The translations under genes were made by a program, and so were the position numbers. Positions 1 through 5,906 of a DNA stretch of 6,391 nucleotides are shown here, piece by piece (the first letter of the stretch is position 1; each line of letters starts with the position of its first letter). The notes beneath the pieces are model-generated. The model made no database searches and was not told where the DNA came from. It saw only the letters and a program-made list of their open reading frames with translations. Source of the stretch: Chromatiales bacterium (GTDB lineage Bacteria > Pseudomonadota > Gammaproteobacteria > Chromatiales > Chromatiaceae); NCBI GenBank assembly GCA_022360595.1, contig JAKSCN010000548.1:1-6391 (forward strand), read 5' to 3'.

Positions 1-145
1 CGTAGAGATGGTTATGCCGGGTGATAACGTCAAAATGACTGTGAAGTTGATTGCACCCATCGCGATGGAAGAGGGTCTGCGTTTTGCGATCCGCGAAGGT
101 GGCCGTACTGTAGGCGCCGGTGTAGTTGCTAAGATCATTGAGTAA
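1..145 (+). CDS. tuf: Elongation factor Tu, C-terminal end (partial)
   Basis: Only the last 47 codons are present, read from base 2 to a TAA stop at 143-145; the 5' part lies outside the window. EF-Tu is the GTPase that brings aminoacyl-tRNA to the ribosomal A site in the cytoplasm. The visible part is the end of beta-barrel domain III: it begins VEMVMPGDNV, continues with IAMEEGLRFAIREGGRTVGA and ends in VVAKIIE, the near-invariant EF-Tu tail. The GTPase domain is not visible. Its place directly before rpsJ marks it as the str-operon copy (tufA-type). The stop is only 7 bases from the rpsJ start, so tuf and the S10 genes are probably on one transcript. Whether a second tuf copy exists elsewhere cannot be seen. 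The family assignment is very secure. Confidence 0.97.
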   Translation, partial: VEMVMPGDNVKMTVKLIAPIAMEEGLRFAIREGGRTVGAGVVAKIIE

Positions 146-152
146 TTAAGAT

Positions 153-464
153 ATGGCCAACCAGAGAATTCGTATTCGACTGAAGGCTTTCGATCATCGT
201 TTGATCGATCAGTCCGCGCGTGAAATCGTGGATACTGCTAAGCGCACTGGTGCGCAGGTACGCGGTCCTATTCCGCTGCCAACCAAGCAGGAGCGGTTTA
301 CCGTTTTGATTTCACCGCACGTAAATAAAGATGCACGTGACCAGTATGAGATTCGTACGCACAAACGTCTGATGGATATCGTAGATCCAACTGATAAGAC
401 TGTTGATGCGTTGATGAAACTAGATCTCGCAGCTGGTGTCGATGTTCAGATTAAACTGAACTGA
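153..464 (+). CDS. rpsJ: 30S ribosomal protein S10 (NusE)
   Basis: This 103-residue protein has the usual S10 length and aligns with E. coli S10 without gaps. S10 sits in the 30S head and, as NusE, also joins NusB in transcription antitermination and links NusG to the ribosome. Visible hallmarks are RIRIRLKAFDHRLID (5-19), the TGAQVRGPIPLPT segment (32-44) that leads into the extended ribosome-binding loop, and SPHVNKDARDQYEIRTH (54-70). The C-terminus ends in the typical LDLAAGVDVQIKLN. The ATG was chosen because MANQRIRIRL matches the family N-terminus. The Shine-Dalgarno is poor: only TAAG two bases from the ATG, or the GAG of the last tuf codon ten bases away. Translation may therefore depend on ribosomes finishing tuf (inference). 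It is first of the S10 operon genes. Confidence 0.98.
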   Translation: MANQRIRIRLKAFDHRLIDQSAREIVDTAKRTGAQVRGPIPLPTKQERFTVLISPHVNKDARDQYEIRTHKRLMDIVDPTDKTVDALMKLDLAAGVDVQIKLN

Positions 465-475
465 GGTTTAGAATA

Positions 476-1126
476 ATGGCGATTGGAATTGTCGGACGTA
501 AAGTTGGCATGACTCGGATCTTTACCGAGGAAGGTGCCTCCGTCCCTGTGACTGTCATTGAGGCAGCGCCTAATCGAGTTACCCAGCTTCGCACTGCTGA
601 AGCAGATGGCTATACCGCCATCCAGGTAACTACTGGTGCGCGTAAAGCTTCTCGTGTCAATAAGGCTATGGCCGGTCACTTCGCAAAAGCAGGCGTTGAA
701 GCAGGTCGTGGTATCTGGGAATTCCGCTTGGTAGATGGCGAAGGTGAAGGCATCGAAGTTGGTGGCGAAATCAAAGTCGATATCTTTGAGAGCGGCCAGA
801 TCGTTGATGTGCAGGGAACCAGTAAAGGTAAGGGCTTTCAGGGTGGTGTGAAGCGTCACAACTTCCGTACCCAGGACGCTACTCACGGTAACTCCCTGTC
901 TCATCGTGCACCGGGTTCTATCGGTCAGTGTCAGACCCCTGGACGTGTCTTCAAAGGTAAGAAGATGGCGGGCCACATGGGTGATGTCAAAACCACGACT
1001 CAGAACCTTGAGATTGTGCGTGTAGATGCTGAGCGTAATCTGTTGTTGGTTAAGGGTGCCGTACCTGGCGCTCGTGGTGGTGATGTCATTATCACCCCAG
1101 CCACCAAGATGGCGAATAAGGGGTAA
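476..1126 (+). CDS. rplC: 50S ribosomal protein L3
   Basis: L3 (216 residues; E. coli 209) is an early 50S assembly protein that binds 23S rRNA and sends a long loop towards the peptidyl transferase centre. The N-terminus GIVGRKVGMTRIFTEEG (4-20) and the block AGHFAKAGVEAGRG (66-79) are classic L3. TSKGKGFQGG (115-124) and HGNSLSHRAPGSIGQCQTPG (137-156) form the central loop. Gln-151 is equivalent to E. coli Gln-150, the glutamine methylated by PrmB; the modification itself is inferred from family knowledge. The extra length comes mainly from an acidic-glycine insertion around 87-98 (VDGEGEGIEVGG) and a longer C-terminus. A good TGAGGT Shine-Dalgarno at 462-467 overlaps the rpsJ stop, 8 bases before the ATG. 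The stop is followed almost at once by rplD. Confidence 0.98.
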   Translation: MAIGIVGRKVGMTRIFTEEGASVPVTVIEAAPNRVTQLRTAEADGYTAIQVTTGARKASRVNKAMAGHFAKAGVEAGRGIWEFRLVDGEGEGIEVGGEIKVDIFESGQIVDVQGTSKGKGFQGGVKRHNFRTQDATHGNSLSHRAPGSIGQCQTPGRVFKGKKMAGHMGDVKTTTQNLEIVRVDAERNLLLVKGAVPGARGGDVIITPATKMANKG

Positions 1127-1131
1127 TGTCG

Positions 1132-1734
1132 ATGGATTTACAGGTAAACGGCGGTGAGTCGATTCAGGTATCTGACGACATATTTGCTGCAAAATACAAT
1201 GAAGCGCTGATCCATCAGGTTGTTACTGCCTATATGAACGGTTCGCGTGCTGGCACTAAAGCACAGAAAAACCGTTCAGCCGTTAGCGGTGGTGGTGCTA
1301 AACCTTGGCGTCAAAAAGGCCTTGGTCGTGCGCGTGCTGGTACCAGCAGAAGTCCTATCTGGCGTTCTGGTGGTGTCACATTTGCTGCGCAACCTCGTGA
1401 TTACAGCCAGAAGGTCAACAGAAAGATGTATCGCGGTGCTATCCGTTCGATTCTTTCTGAATTGGTCCGTCAGGAACGTTTGGTGGTAGTTGATGCAATT
1501 GCTGTTGAAGCACCAAAAACCAAAGAGTTGGTTGCCAAGCTAAAAGATCTGGGTCTGAGTGAAGCGTTGGTTGTGACCGAGAGCTTCGATGAAAATCTTT
1601 TCCTGGCTTCTCGCAATGTTTATGGCGTTGACGTTAGAAGCATTGATGAAGTTGATCCAGTAAGCCTGGTCGGTTACGACAAAGTGGTAATGACTTCAGC
1701 AGTAGTCAAGGGTCTAGAGGAGCGTTTGTCATGA
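1132..1734 (+). CDS. rplD: 50S ribosomal protein L4
   Basis: L4 binds 23S rRNA early in 50S assembly and lines the exit tunnel; in E. coli it also represses its own S10 operon. Two ATGs compete: 1126, which shares one base with the rplC stop, and 1132. I chose 1132 (200 residues) because AAGGGG at 1118-1123 lies 8 bases from it but only 2 from 1126, and because MDLQV aligns with the E. coli start MELVL. Hallmarks, numbered from 1132, are FNEALIHQ-like YNEALIHQVVTAY (22-34), the tunnel loop KPWRQKGLGRARAG (57-70), SPIWRSGGVTFA after it, SQKVNRKMYRGA, and ILSELVRQERLVVVD. The loop normally reads KGTGRAR; here a CTT codon puts leucine in place of threonine. The last 4 bases overlap rplW. Confidence 0.97.
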   Translation: MDLQVNGGESIQVSDDIFAAKYNEALIHQVVTAYMNGSRAGTKAQKNRSAVSGGGAKPWRQKGLGRARAGTSRSPIWRSGGVTFAAQPRDYSQKVNRKMYRGAIRSILSELVRQERLVVVDAIAVEAPKTKELVAKLKDLGLSEALVVTESFDENLFLASRNVYGVDVRSIDEVDPVSLVGYDKVVMTSAVVKGLEERLS

Positions 1735-2027
1735 ACAAAGAACGTTTGATGCAAGTGCTGGTCGGCCCGGTGATTTCTGAGAAAAGCACCATTGCTGCTG
1801 ATGCTAGCAGACAGTTTGTTTTTCGTGTGGTTAGCGATGCTACCAAGCCAGAGATCAAAAAAGCTGTTGAGATGATGTTCGATGTGACTGTAGACAACGT
1901 ACGCGTCGTGAACATCAAAGGTAAGACAAAGCGTTTTGGTCAGATCATGGGTAAGCGTAACGGTGTTCGTAAAGCTTACGTGAAACTGGCTGAAGGTAGC
2001 GATATCGATTTCGGTATGGGTGCCTAA
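1731..2027 (+). CDS. rplW: 50S ribosomal protein L23
   Basis: L23 (98 residues; E. coli 100) sits at the exit of the peptide tunnel and is the docking point for trigger factor and the signal recognition particle. The N-terminal helix contains GPVISEKS (12-19), in which Glu-17 corresponds to E. coli Glu-18, the trigger-factor contact. DATKPEIKKAVEMMFDVTVD (36-55) and the following VRVVNIKGKTKRFGQ are the typical RNA-binding core and loop; RKAYVKLAEGSDIDF closes the domain. The ATG lies in an ATGA overlap with the rplD stop, and AGAGGAG at 1716-1722, inside rplD, is a strong Shine-Dalgarno 8 bases away. The overlap suggests translational coupling to L4. The gene is intact and ordinary. Confidence 0.97.
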   Translation: MNKERLMQVLVGPVISEKSTIAADASRQFVFRVVSDATKPEIKKAVEMMFDVTVDNVRVVNIKGKTKRFGQIMGKRNGVRKAYVKLAEGSDIDFGMGA

Positions 2028-2067
2028 CAGGCGCGGTCTCGAAAAGAATTAGAGCGGAAGAGATACA

Positions 2068-2895
2068 ATGGCAATTGTAAAAACCAAACCCACATCAGCC
2101 GGTCGACGGTTCGTGGTCAAGGTGGTCAACTCTGATCTGCACAAAGGCAAACCTTATGAGCCTCTGTTGCAGAAGAAGAGTAAGTCCGGCGGTCGTAATA
2201 ACAACGGCCGTATTACCACGCGTCACGTTGGTGGTGGGCATAAACAGCGCTATCGTTTGATTGATTTCAAGCGTAACAAGGACGGTATTCCGGGTGTTGT
2301 AGAGCGTTTGGAGTATGATCCAAATCGTACCGCCAATATTGCACTGATTAAATATGCTGACGGTGAACGCCGCTACATTATCGCCCCTAAAGGCGTGAAA
2401 GCTGGCGCTCAGATCATGTCAGGTGAACAGGCAGAGATTCGCCCAGGCAACTGTTTGCCGCTGCGTAACATTCCTGTCGGTTCAGTCATTCACTGTGTGG
2501 AGCTGAAGCCTGGTAAAGGTGCTCAGATTGCTCGTTCCGCGGGTACTTCTGTCCAGCTGGTTGCACGTGAAGGTGAATATGCTACCCTGCGCCTCCGCTC
2601 TGGTGAGATGAGAAAGGTGCGTTACGAGTGTCGCGGTGTAATCGGTGAAGTGAGTAACTCCGAACACAGCCTGCGTAAACTGGGTAAAGCTGGTGCTTCT
2701 CGTTGGCGCGGTGTACGTCCAACCGTTCGTGGTGTCGCCATGAACCCGGTTGACCACCCACATGGTGGTGGTGAAGGTCGTACCTCTGGTGGTCGTCACC
2801 CTGTGAGCCCATGGGGTATGCCAACCAAGGGTTATAAGACCCGCACCAATAAACGCACTAACAAAATGATTGTGCGTCGTCGCAATCGTAAGTAA
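2068..2895 (+). CDS. rplB: 50S ribosomal protein L2
   Basis: L2 (275 residues; E. coli 273) is among the most conserved ribosomal proteins, needed for subunit association, tRNA binding and peptidyl transferase activity. The N-terminal extension carries KPTSAGRRFVVKV; SKSGGRNNNGRITTRHVGGG (38-57) and YRLIDFKRNKDGIPGVVERL (62-81) lead into the OB-fold; KKGAQ-type KPGKGAQIARSAGT (147-160) starts the SH3-like domain. NPVDHPHGGGEGR (226-238) holds His-230, which matches the catalytically implicated E. coli His-229 (numbered without Met). The tail KTRTNKRTNKMIVRRRNRK is strongly basic. A GGAAGAG Shine-Dalgarno at 2056-2062 lies 5 bases from the ATG. The 40 bases between rplW and rplB form the widest gap inside the S10 operon; I see no promoter or terminator in them. 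Confidence 0.98.
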   Translation: MAIVKTKPTSAGRRFVVKVVNSDLHKGKPYEPLLQKKSKSGGRNNNGRITTRHVGGGHKQRYRLIDFKRNKDGIPGVVERLEYDPNRTANIALIKYADGERRYIIAPKGVKAGAQIMSGEQAEIRPGNCLPLRNIPVGSVIHCVELKPGKGAQIARSAGTSVQLVAREGEYATLRLRSGEMRKVRYECRGVIGEVSNSEHSLRKLGKAGASRWRGVRPTVRGVAMNPVDHPHGGGEGRTSGGRHPVSPWGMPTKGYKTRTNKRTNKMIVRRRNRK

Positions 2896-2915
2896 ACGGA
2901 ACTGAGGTAATAACT

Positions 2916-3191
2916 GTGCCACGTTCAATTAAAAAAGGCCCGTTTGTGGACCATCATTTGATCAAGAAGGTCGATGAAGCGGTAGCTAGCAACAGCAAGC
3001 GTCCGATTAAAACTTGGTCGCGCCGGTCAATGATCCTGCCAGAGATGGTTGGTCTGACGATCGCGGTCTACAACGGACGTCAGCACGTACCTGTTCTGGT
3101 TTCCGAGAATATGGTCGGCCACAAATTAGGTGAGTTTGCACTGACCCGCACTTATCGCGGTCATGCGGCTGATAAGAAAGCGAAACGTTAA
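2916..3191 (+). CDS. rpsS: 30S ribosomal protein S19
   Basis: S19 (91 residues; E. coli 92) sits in the 30S head with S13 and contacts the A-site region and inter-subunit bridge. The family pattern is complete: PRSIKKGPFVDHHLIKKV (2-19), IKTWSRRSMILPEMVG (31-46), VYNGRQHVPV (51-60), and the signature SENMVGHKLGEF followed by TRTYRGHAADKKAKR. The start codon is GTG, the only non-ATG start of a complete gene here. It is supported by TGAGGT at 2903-2908, 7 bases upstream, and by the PRSIKKGPF N-terminus, since no in-frame ATG exists before residue 39. It lies 20 bases after rplB and 14 before rplV. Confidence 0.97.
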   Translation: MPRSIKKGPFVDHHLIKKVDEAVASNSKRPIKTWSRRSMILPEMVGLTIAVYNGRQHVPVLVSENMVGHKLGEFALTRTYRGHAADKKAKR

Positions 3192-3205
3192 TCGGGGTTT
3201 GAACC

Positions 3206-3538
3206 ATGCAGGCAGTCGCTAAACTACGCCATGCACGCCTGTCGGCTCAGAAGGGCCGATTGGTTGCAGATCAGATCAGGGGGCTCCCCGTTGAGCAGGC
3301 CCTGAATGTTTTGGCATTCAGCAATAAGAAGGGTGCAGCACTGATGAAGAAAGTGCTGGATTCTGCTATCGCTAATGCAGAAAACAACGAAGGCGCGGAT
3401 ATTGATGAGTTGAAAGTCTCTGCTGTGACCGTTGATGAAGGTCCAACAATGAAGAGAATCCGTGCTCGTGCAAAAGGGCGTGCAGCCCGTATTCTGAAGC
3501 GTACCAGTCACATCGCTGTGACTGTGTCGGACAAGTAA
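3206..3538 (+). CDS. rplV: 50S ribosomal protein L22
   Basis: L22 has exactly the 110 residues of its E. coli counterpart and aligns without gaps. It binds all 23S domains during assembly and extends a beta-hairpin along the exit tunnel, forming the constriction with L4. Visible are RHARLSAQKGRLVADQIRG (8-26), KKVLDSAIANAENNEGADID (48-67), and the hairpin VDEGPTMKRIRARAKGRA (76-93). The Met-82/Lys-83/Arg-84 triplet, whose deletion gives erythromycin resistance in E. coli, is present, so nothing here suggests tunnel-based macrolide resistance through L22. The end TSHIAVTVSDK is typical. GGGGT at 3194-3198 is the probable Shine-Dalgarno, 7 bases before the ATG. Confidence 0.98.
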   Translation: MQAVAKLRHARLSAQKGRLVADQIRGLPVEQALNVLAFSNKKGAALMKKVLDSAIANAENNEGADIDELKVSAVTVDEGPTMKRIRARAKGRAARILKRTSHIAVTVSDK

Positions 3539-3553
3539 GGTAGAGAGGCCAAT

Positions 3554-4255
3554 ATGGGTCAGAAAGTACATCCAAATGGCATTCGGTTAGGCATTGTCAA
3601 AGAGTGGACGTCGAAGTGGTATGCCGACTCTAAAGATTATGCAGACCTGCTGAATACCGATCTAGAAGTTCGGGATTACCTGAAACAGCGCCTCTCACAG
3701 GCCTCAGTTAGTCGTATCCAGATCGACCGTCCGGCTAAAAATGCCCACATCACTATTCACACAGCCCGTCCAGGCTTGGTGATTGGTAAGAAGGGTGAAG
3801 ATATTGATTCACTGCGTGCCGAAGTTTCCAAGCGTATGGGAATTCCAGTGCACATCAGTGTCGAAGAGATCCGCAAACCGGAGCTTGATGCGCAGTTGGT
3901 AGCAGAGAGTATCACTCAGCAACTTGAGCGCCGCGTTATGTTCCGTCGTGCAATGAAGAGATCTGTACAGACCGCTATGCGTCTGGGTGCTGAAGGCATC
4001 AAGGTCAACATTGCAGGCCGTCTGAATGGCGCAGAGATCGCTCGTAGCGAGTGGTATCGTGAAGGCCGTGTGCCACTGCACACCCTGCGTGCTGATATCG
4101 ACTACGGTTTTGCGGAAGCAAAAACTACTTACGGAATCATCGGCGTGAAGGTCTGGATCTTCAAGGGTGAGGTGTTCGATAGCGCTGATAGCGCTGCAGC
4201 CGCTGCTCAGGAAGAAGAGAAGGCGCCTAAGCGTAAGTCCGGAAAGAGGGGCTAA
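3554..4255 (+). CDS. rpsC: 30S ribosomal protein S3
   Basis: S3 (233 residues, identical in length to E. coli S3) is at the mRNA entry channel of the 30S subunit. Order of parts: the N-terminal MGQKVHPNGIRLGIVKEW (1-18), a type II KH domain with the GxxG loop as GKKG at 78-81, and a C-terminal domain from about 110. FRRAMKRSVQTAMRLGAEGI (130-149) contains Arg-131, Arg-132 and Lys-135, the positions tied to the ribosome's mRNA helicase activity in E. coli. GRLNGAEIARSEWYREGRVP (155-174) is the S3 signature. The last ~25 residues are low-complexity, with an alanine run, EEE and then a basic KRKSGKRG tail, as is common in this variable end. AGAGAGG at 3542-3548 is a good Shine-Dalgarno. Only 3 bases separate it from rplP. 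Confidence 0.98.
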   Translation: MGQKVHPNGIRLGIVKEWTSKWYADSKDYADLLNTDLEVRDYLKQRLSQASVSRIQIDRPAKNAHITIHTARPGLVIGKKGEDIDSLRAEVSKRMGIPVHISVEEIRKPELDAQLVAESITQQLERRVMFRRAMKRSVQTAMRLGAEGIKVNIAGRLNGAEIARSEWYREGRVPLHTLRADIDYGFAEAKTTYGIIGVKVWIFKGEVFDSADSAAAAAQEEEKAPKRKSGKRG

Positions 4256-4258
4256 GAC

Positions 4259-4672
4259 ATGTTGTTGCCAAAACGGACAAAATTTCGCAAACAGATGAAG
4301 GGACGCAACCGAGGCCTTGCCACAACTGGCAACAAAGTGAGCTTCGGTGAATTTGGTCTCCAGGCTGTTGGGCGTGGGCATATCACCTCACGTCAGATTG
4401 AAGCAGCTCGTCGTACCATCACTCGTACAGTGAAGCGTGGCGGTAAGATCTGGATCAGGGTCTTCCCTGATAAACCGATCACCAAAAAACCTCTCGAAGT
4501 GCGACAGGGTAAAGGTAAGGGTAATGTGGAGTACTGGGTGTGTTTGATTCAGCCCGGCCGCATGCTCTATGAGATCGAAGGCGTTTCGGAAGAGCTCGCA
4601 CGCGAGGCTTTCAAACTGGCAGCAGCGAAACTGCCTTTTAAGACAACTTTCGCTAAACGGACGGTAATGTAA
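4259..4672 (+). CDS. rplP: 50S ribosomal protein L16
   Basis: L16 (137 residues; E. coli 136) is a late-assembling 50S protein that helps position A-site tRNA near the peptidyl transferase centre. It begins MLLPKRTKFRKQMKGRNRGL; the TTGNK stretch at 22-26 is one residue longer than in E. coli. RQIEAARRTITRTVKRGGKI (45-64) and WIRVFPDKPITKKP (65-78) are family signatures. Arg-82, in PLEVRQGKGKGNVEYWV, corresponds to E. coli Arg-81, hydroxylated there by YcfD/RoxA; that modification is not provable here. The end ELAREAFKLAAAKLP then TVM is typical. AGAGGGG at 4245-4251, inside rpsC, is a strong Shine-Dalgarno 7 bases from the ATG. Its TAA stop shares one base with the rpmC ATG. Confidence 0.98.
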   Translation: MLLPKRTKFRKQMKGRNRGLATTGNKVSFGEFGLQAVGRGHITSRQIEAARRTITRTVKRGGKIWIRVFPDKPITKKPLEVRQGKGKGNVEYWVCLIQPGRMLYEIEGVSEELAREAFKLAAAKLPFKTTFAKRTVM

Positions 4673-4872
4673 TGAAGGCGACTGAACTTCGGGAAAAATC
4701 TCCAGCAGATCTGGAAGAGTCTCTGCTTGAGTTGCGTAAGGAGCAGTTTAATCTGCGTATGCAGCAGGGTACTGGCCAGCTTTCTCGCCCGTCTGAAATG
4801 CAGCGGGTGCGTAAAGACATCGCCCGGGTTAAAACCGTGTTGAATGAAAAGAAAGCAGGTGAACAGAAATGA
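4672..4872 (+). CDS. rpmC: 50S ribosomal protein L29
   Basis: L29 (66 residues; E. coli 63) is a small helical hairpin beside L23 at the tunnel exit. It starts MKATELREKSPADLEESL and continues LRKEQFNLRMQQGTGQL (21-37), the usual first helix and turn; the second helix carries the signature RVRKDIARVKTVLNEK (45-60). The acidic-basic tail KAGEQK is slightly longer than in E. coli. The start shares one base with the rplP stop (TAATG) and ends in an ATGA overlap with rpsQ. There is little Shine-Dalgarno sequence upstream, only scattered GG pairs at 4659-4664, so initiation by terminating rplP ribosomes is likely (inference). Confidence 0.97.
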   Translation: MKATELREKSPADLEESLLELRKEQFNLRMQQGTGQLSRPSEMQRVRKDIARVKTVLNEKKAGEQK

Positions 4873-5129
4873 GCGAGCAGACTCCTAGCAATCGTACGCT
4901 CCAGGGTCGGGTCGTTAGCGACAAGATGGATAAGACCATCACGGTACTGGTTGAGCGTCGCGTGAAGCATCCACTTTACGGTAAGTTTGTACGTCGCTCT
5001 ACTAAAGTACACGCGCATGACGAGACCAATGAGTGCGCTATAGGTGATGTGGTAATGGTCGAACAGTGTCGTCCGTTGTCAAAGAGCAAAACCTGGCGTT
5101 TAGTCAAGGTAGTTGAAAAAGCTTCCTGA
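4869..5129 (+). CDS. rpsQ: 30S ribosomal protein S17
   Basis: S17 (86 residues; E. coli 84) is a primary 16S rRNA-binding protein of the 30S body with an OB-fold. It reads RTLQGRVVSDKMDKTITVLV (9-28), then RRVKHPLYGKFVRRSTKVHA (30-49), and the signature GDVVMVEQCRPLSKSKTWRL (59-78). The ATG lies in a 4-base overlap with the rpmC stop; AGGTGA at 4857-4862 is a good Shine-Dalgarno 6 bases away. It is the last gene of the classical S10 operon; the following 60 bases separate it from rplN. Confidence 0.97.
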   Translation: MSEQTPSNRTLQGRVVSDKMDKTITVLVERRVKHPLYGKFVRRSTKVHAHDETNECAIGDVVMVEQCRPLSKSKTWRLVKVVEKAS

Positions 5130-5167
5130 TTCGGGCCAGAAAGTTCGGGCAGTTTTCGGATAACCGA
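5119..5167 (+). other. S10/spc junction: imperfect hairpins and short direct repeats
   Basis: The segment from the last codons of rpsQ into the 60-base gap before rplN shows several weak structures. An imperfect hairpin spans 5119-5145: arms AAGCTTCCTG and CAGAAAGTT give eight pairs with one bulged G and one C-A mismatch around an 8-base loop, and it covers the rpsQ stop. TTCGGGCCAG (5130-5139) is repeated as TTCGGGCAG (5144-5152), and TTCGG recurs at 5155-5159. A small TCGG-ATAA-CCGA hairpin lies at 5156-5167. In E. coli the spc promoter is found at this junction. I see no convincing -35/-10 pair here and no T-run that would make an intrinsic terminator, so the function, if any, is unknown. 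It may only be a longer spacer, with S10 and spc read as one transcript. Confidence 0.3.
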
Positions 5168-5189
5168 TTATTAGAGTTGGAATAGACCA

Positions 5190-5558
5190 ATGATCCAGAT
5201 GCAGACAATGCTGAATGTCGCCGATAACAGCGGTGCAAAGAGAGTCCAGTGCATTAAAGTACTGGGTGGTTCTCACCGTCGTTACGCCGGTATCGGGGAT
5301 ATTATTAAAGTGAGCGTTAAAGACGCTATCCCTCGCGGTAAGGTAAAAAAGGGTGACGTATTCAATGCGGTAGTGGTTCGCACCAAAAAAGGTGTGCGCC
5401 GTCCCGATGGTTCTTTAATTCGTTTCGATGGCAATGCGGCCGTTCTCTTGAACACTCAACTGCAGCCTATCGGTACACGTATTTTTGGCCCTGTTACCCG
5501 TGAGCTGCGTAGCGAGCGTTTTATGAAAATTATTTCGCTGGCGCCGGAAGTTCTTTAA
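5190..5558 (+). CDS. rplN: 50S ribosomal protein L14
   Basis: L14 (122 residues; E. coli 123) lies at the subunit interface, contacts L19 and the 30S, and is the docking site of the silencing factor RsfS. Key stretches are MIQMQTMLNVADNSGAKRV (1-19), KVLGGSHRRYAGIGDIIKVS (23-42), the basic loop PRGKVKKGD (48-56), and the signature VRTKKGVRRPDGSLIRFDGN (63-82). The single-residue difference from E. coli falls in the variable LLNTQLQP stretch. It ends in the canonical FMKIISLAPEVL. Its Shine-Dalgarno is weak (TTGGA at 5177-5181, 8 bases upstream). As first gene of the spc operon it follows the widest gap of the window. Confidence 0.98.
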   Translation: MIQMQTMLNVADNSGAKRVQCIKVLGGSHRRYAGIGDIIKVSVKDAIPRGKVKKGDVFNAVVVRTKKGVRRPDGSLIRFDGNAAVLLNTQLQPIGTRIFGPVTRELRSERFMKIISLAPEVL

Positions 5559-5568
5559 GAGGTAAATC

Positions 5569-5892
5569 ATGGCCACACGTAAGATCAAAAAAGGTGACCA
5601 GGTCGTTGTTCTTGCTGGCAAGGATAAGGGCAAGCAGGGCACCATCCTGCAGGTTCTCGATAACGAAAAAGTTATCGTAGAAAACATTAACATGGCGAAG
5701 AAGCACGCCAAGGGTAACCCCATGAAGGGTGAGCCCGGTGGTATCTTGGATAAAGAGATGCCGCTCCACATTTCCAACGTGGCAATCTACAACCCAACTA
5801 CCGGCAAGGCCGATCGTGTGGGTATGAAGACACTGGAAGATGGTCGTAAGGTGCGCTACTTCAAGTCCAACGGCGAAGTCGTGGACATCTGA
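5569..5892 (+). CDS. rplX: 50S ribosomal protein L24
   Basis: L24 (107 residues; E. coli 104) is one of the two initiators of 50S assembly and borders the tunnel exit. The N-terminal KOW motif is GDQVVVLAGKDKGKQG (9-24), preceded by the basic MATRKIKK. KVIVENINMAKKHAKGNPMK (34-53) forms the loop by the tunnel mouth, and PGGILDKEMPLHISNVAIYN (56-75) plus GKADRVG (79-85) are standard. It closes with KVRYFKSNGEVVDI. AAGAGGT at 5557-5563, overlapping the rplN stop, is a good Shine-Dalgarno 5 bases from the ATG. It is followed 14 bases later by rplE. Confidence 0.98.
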   Translation: MATRKIKKGDQVVVLAGKDKGKQGTILQVLDNEKVIVENINMAKKHAKGNPMKGEPGGILDKEMPLHISNVAIYNPTTGKADRVGMKTLEDGRKVRYFKSNGEVVDI

Positions 5893-5906
5893 GGCGGAAA
5901 GGCAAG

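Noticed and set aside
446..1192. A long open frame of 248 codons on the - strand opposite rplC
   Set aside because: It lies wholly over a clear L3 gene, its translation is rich in Thr, Ser, His and Cys with no recognisable family, and it arises from the codon bias of the + strand gene.
1247..1489. An 80-codon + strand open frame inside rplD in another frame
   Set aside because: It is fully embedded in L4, has no convincing ribosome binding site and gives a Val/Leu-rich translation without family resemblance.
2028..2067. The 40-base rplW-rplB gap as a possible internal promoter or terminator
   Set aside because: There is no stem with a T-run and no recognisable -35/-10 pair; apart from the rplB Shine-Dalgarno it looks like simple spacer.
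2482..2928. A 148-codon - strand open frame opposite rplB, with many Thr-rich stretches
   Set aside because: The Thr runs are the reverse reading of GGT glycine and CGT arginine codons in L2; there is no independent support for a gene.
4184..4255. The alanine run and charged tail of S3 as a possible fusion or frameshift
   Set aside because: Total length equals that of E. coli S3, the frame is continuous, and variable low-complexity tails are normal for S3.
3809..4381. A 190-codon open frame on the - strand opposite rpsC and rplP
   Set aside because: It is antisense to two certain ribosomal protein genes, crosses their boundary, and its product resembles no family; it is a shadow of biased codon use.
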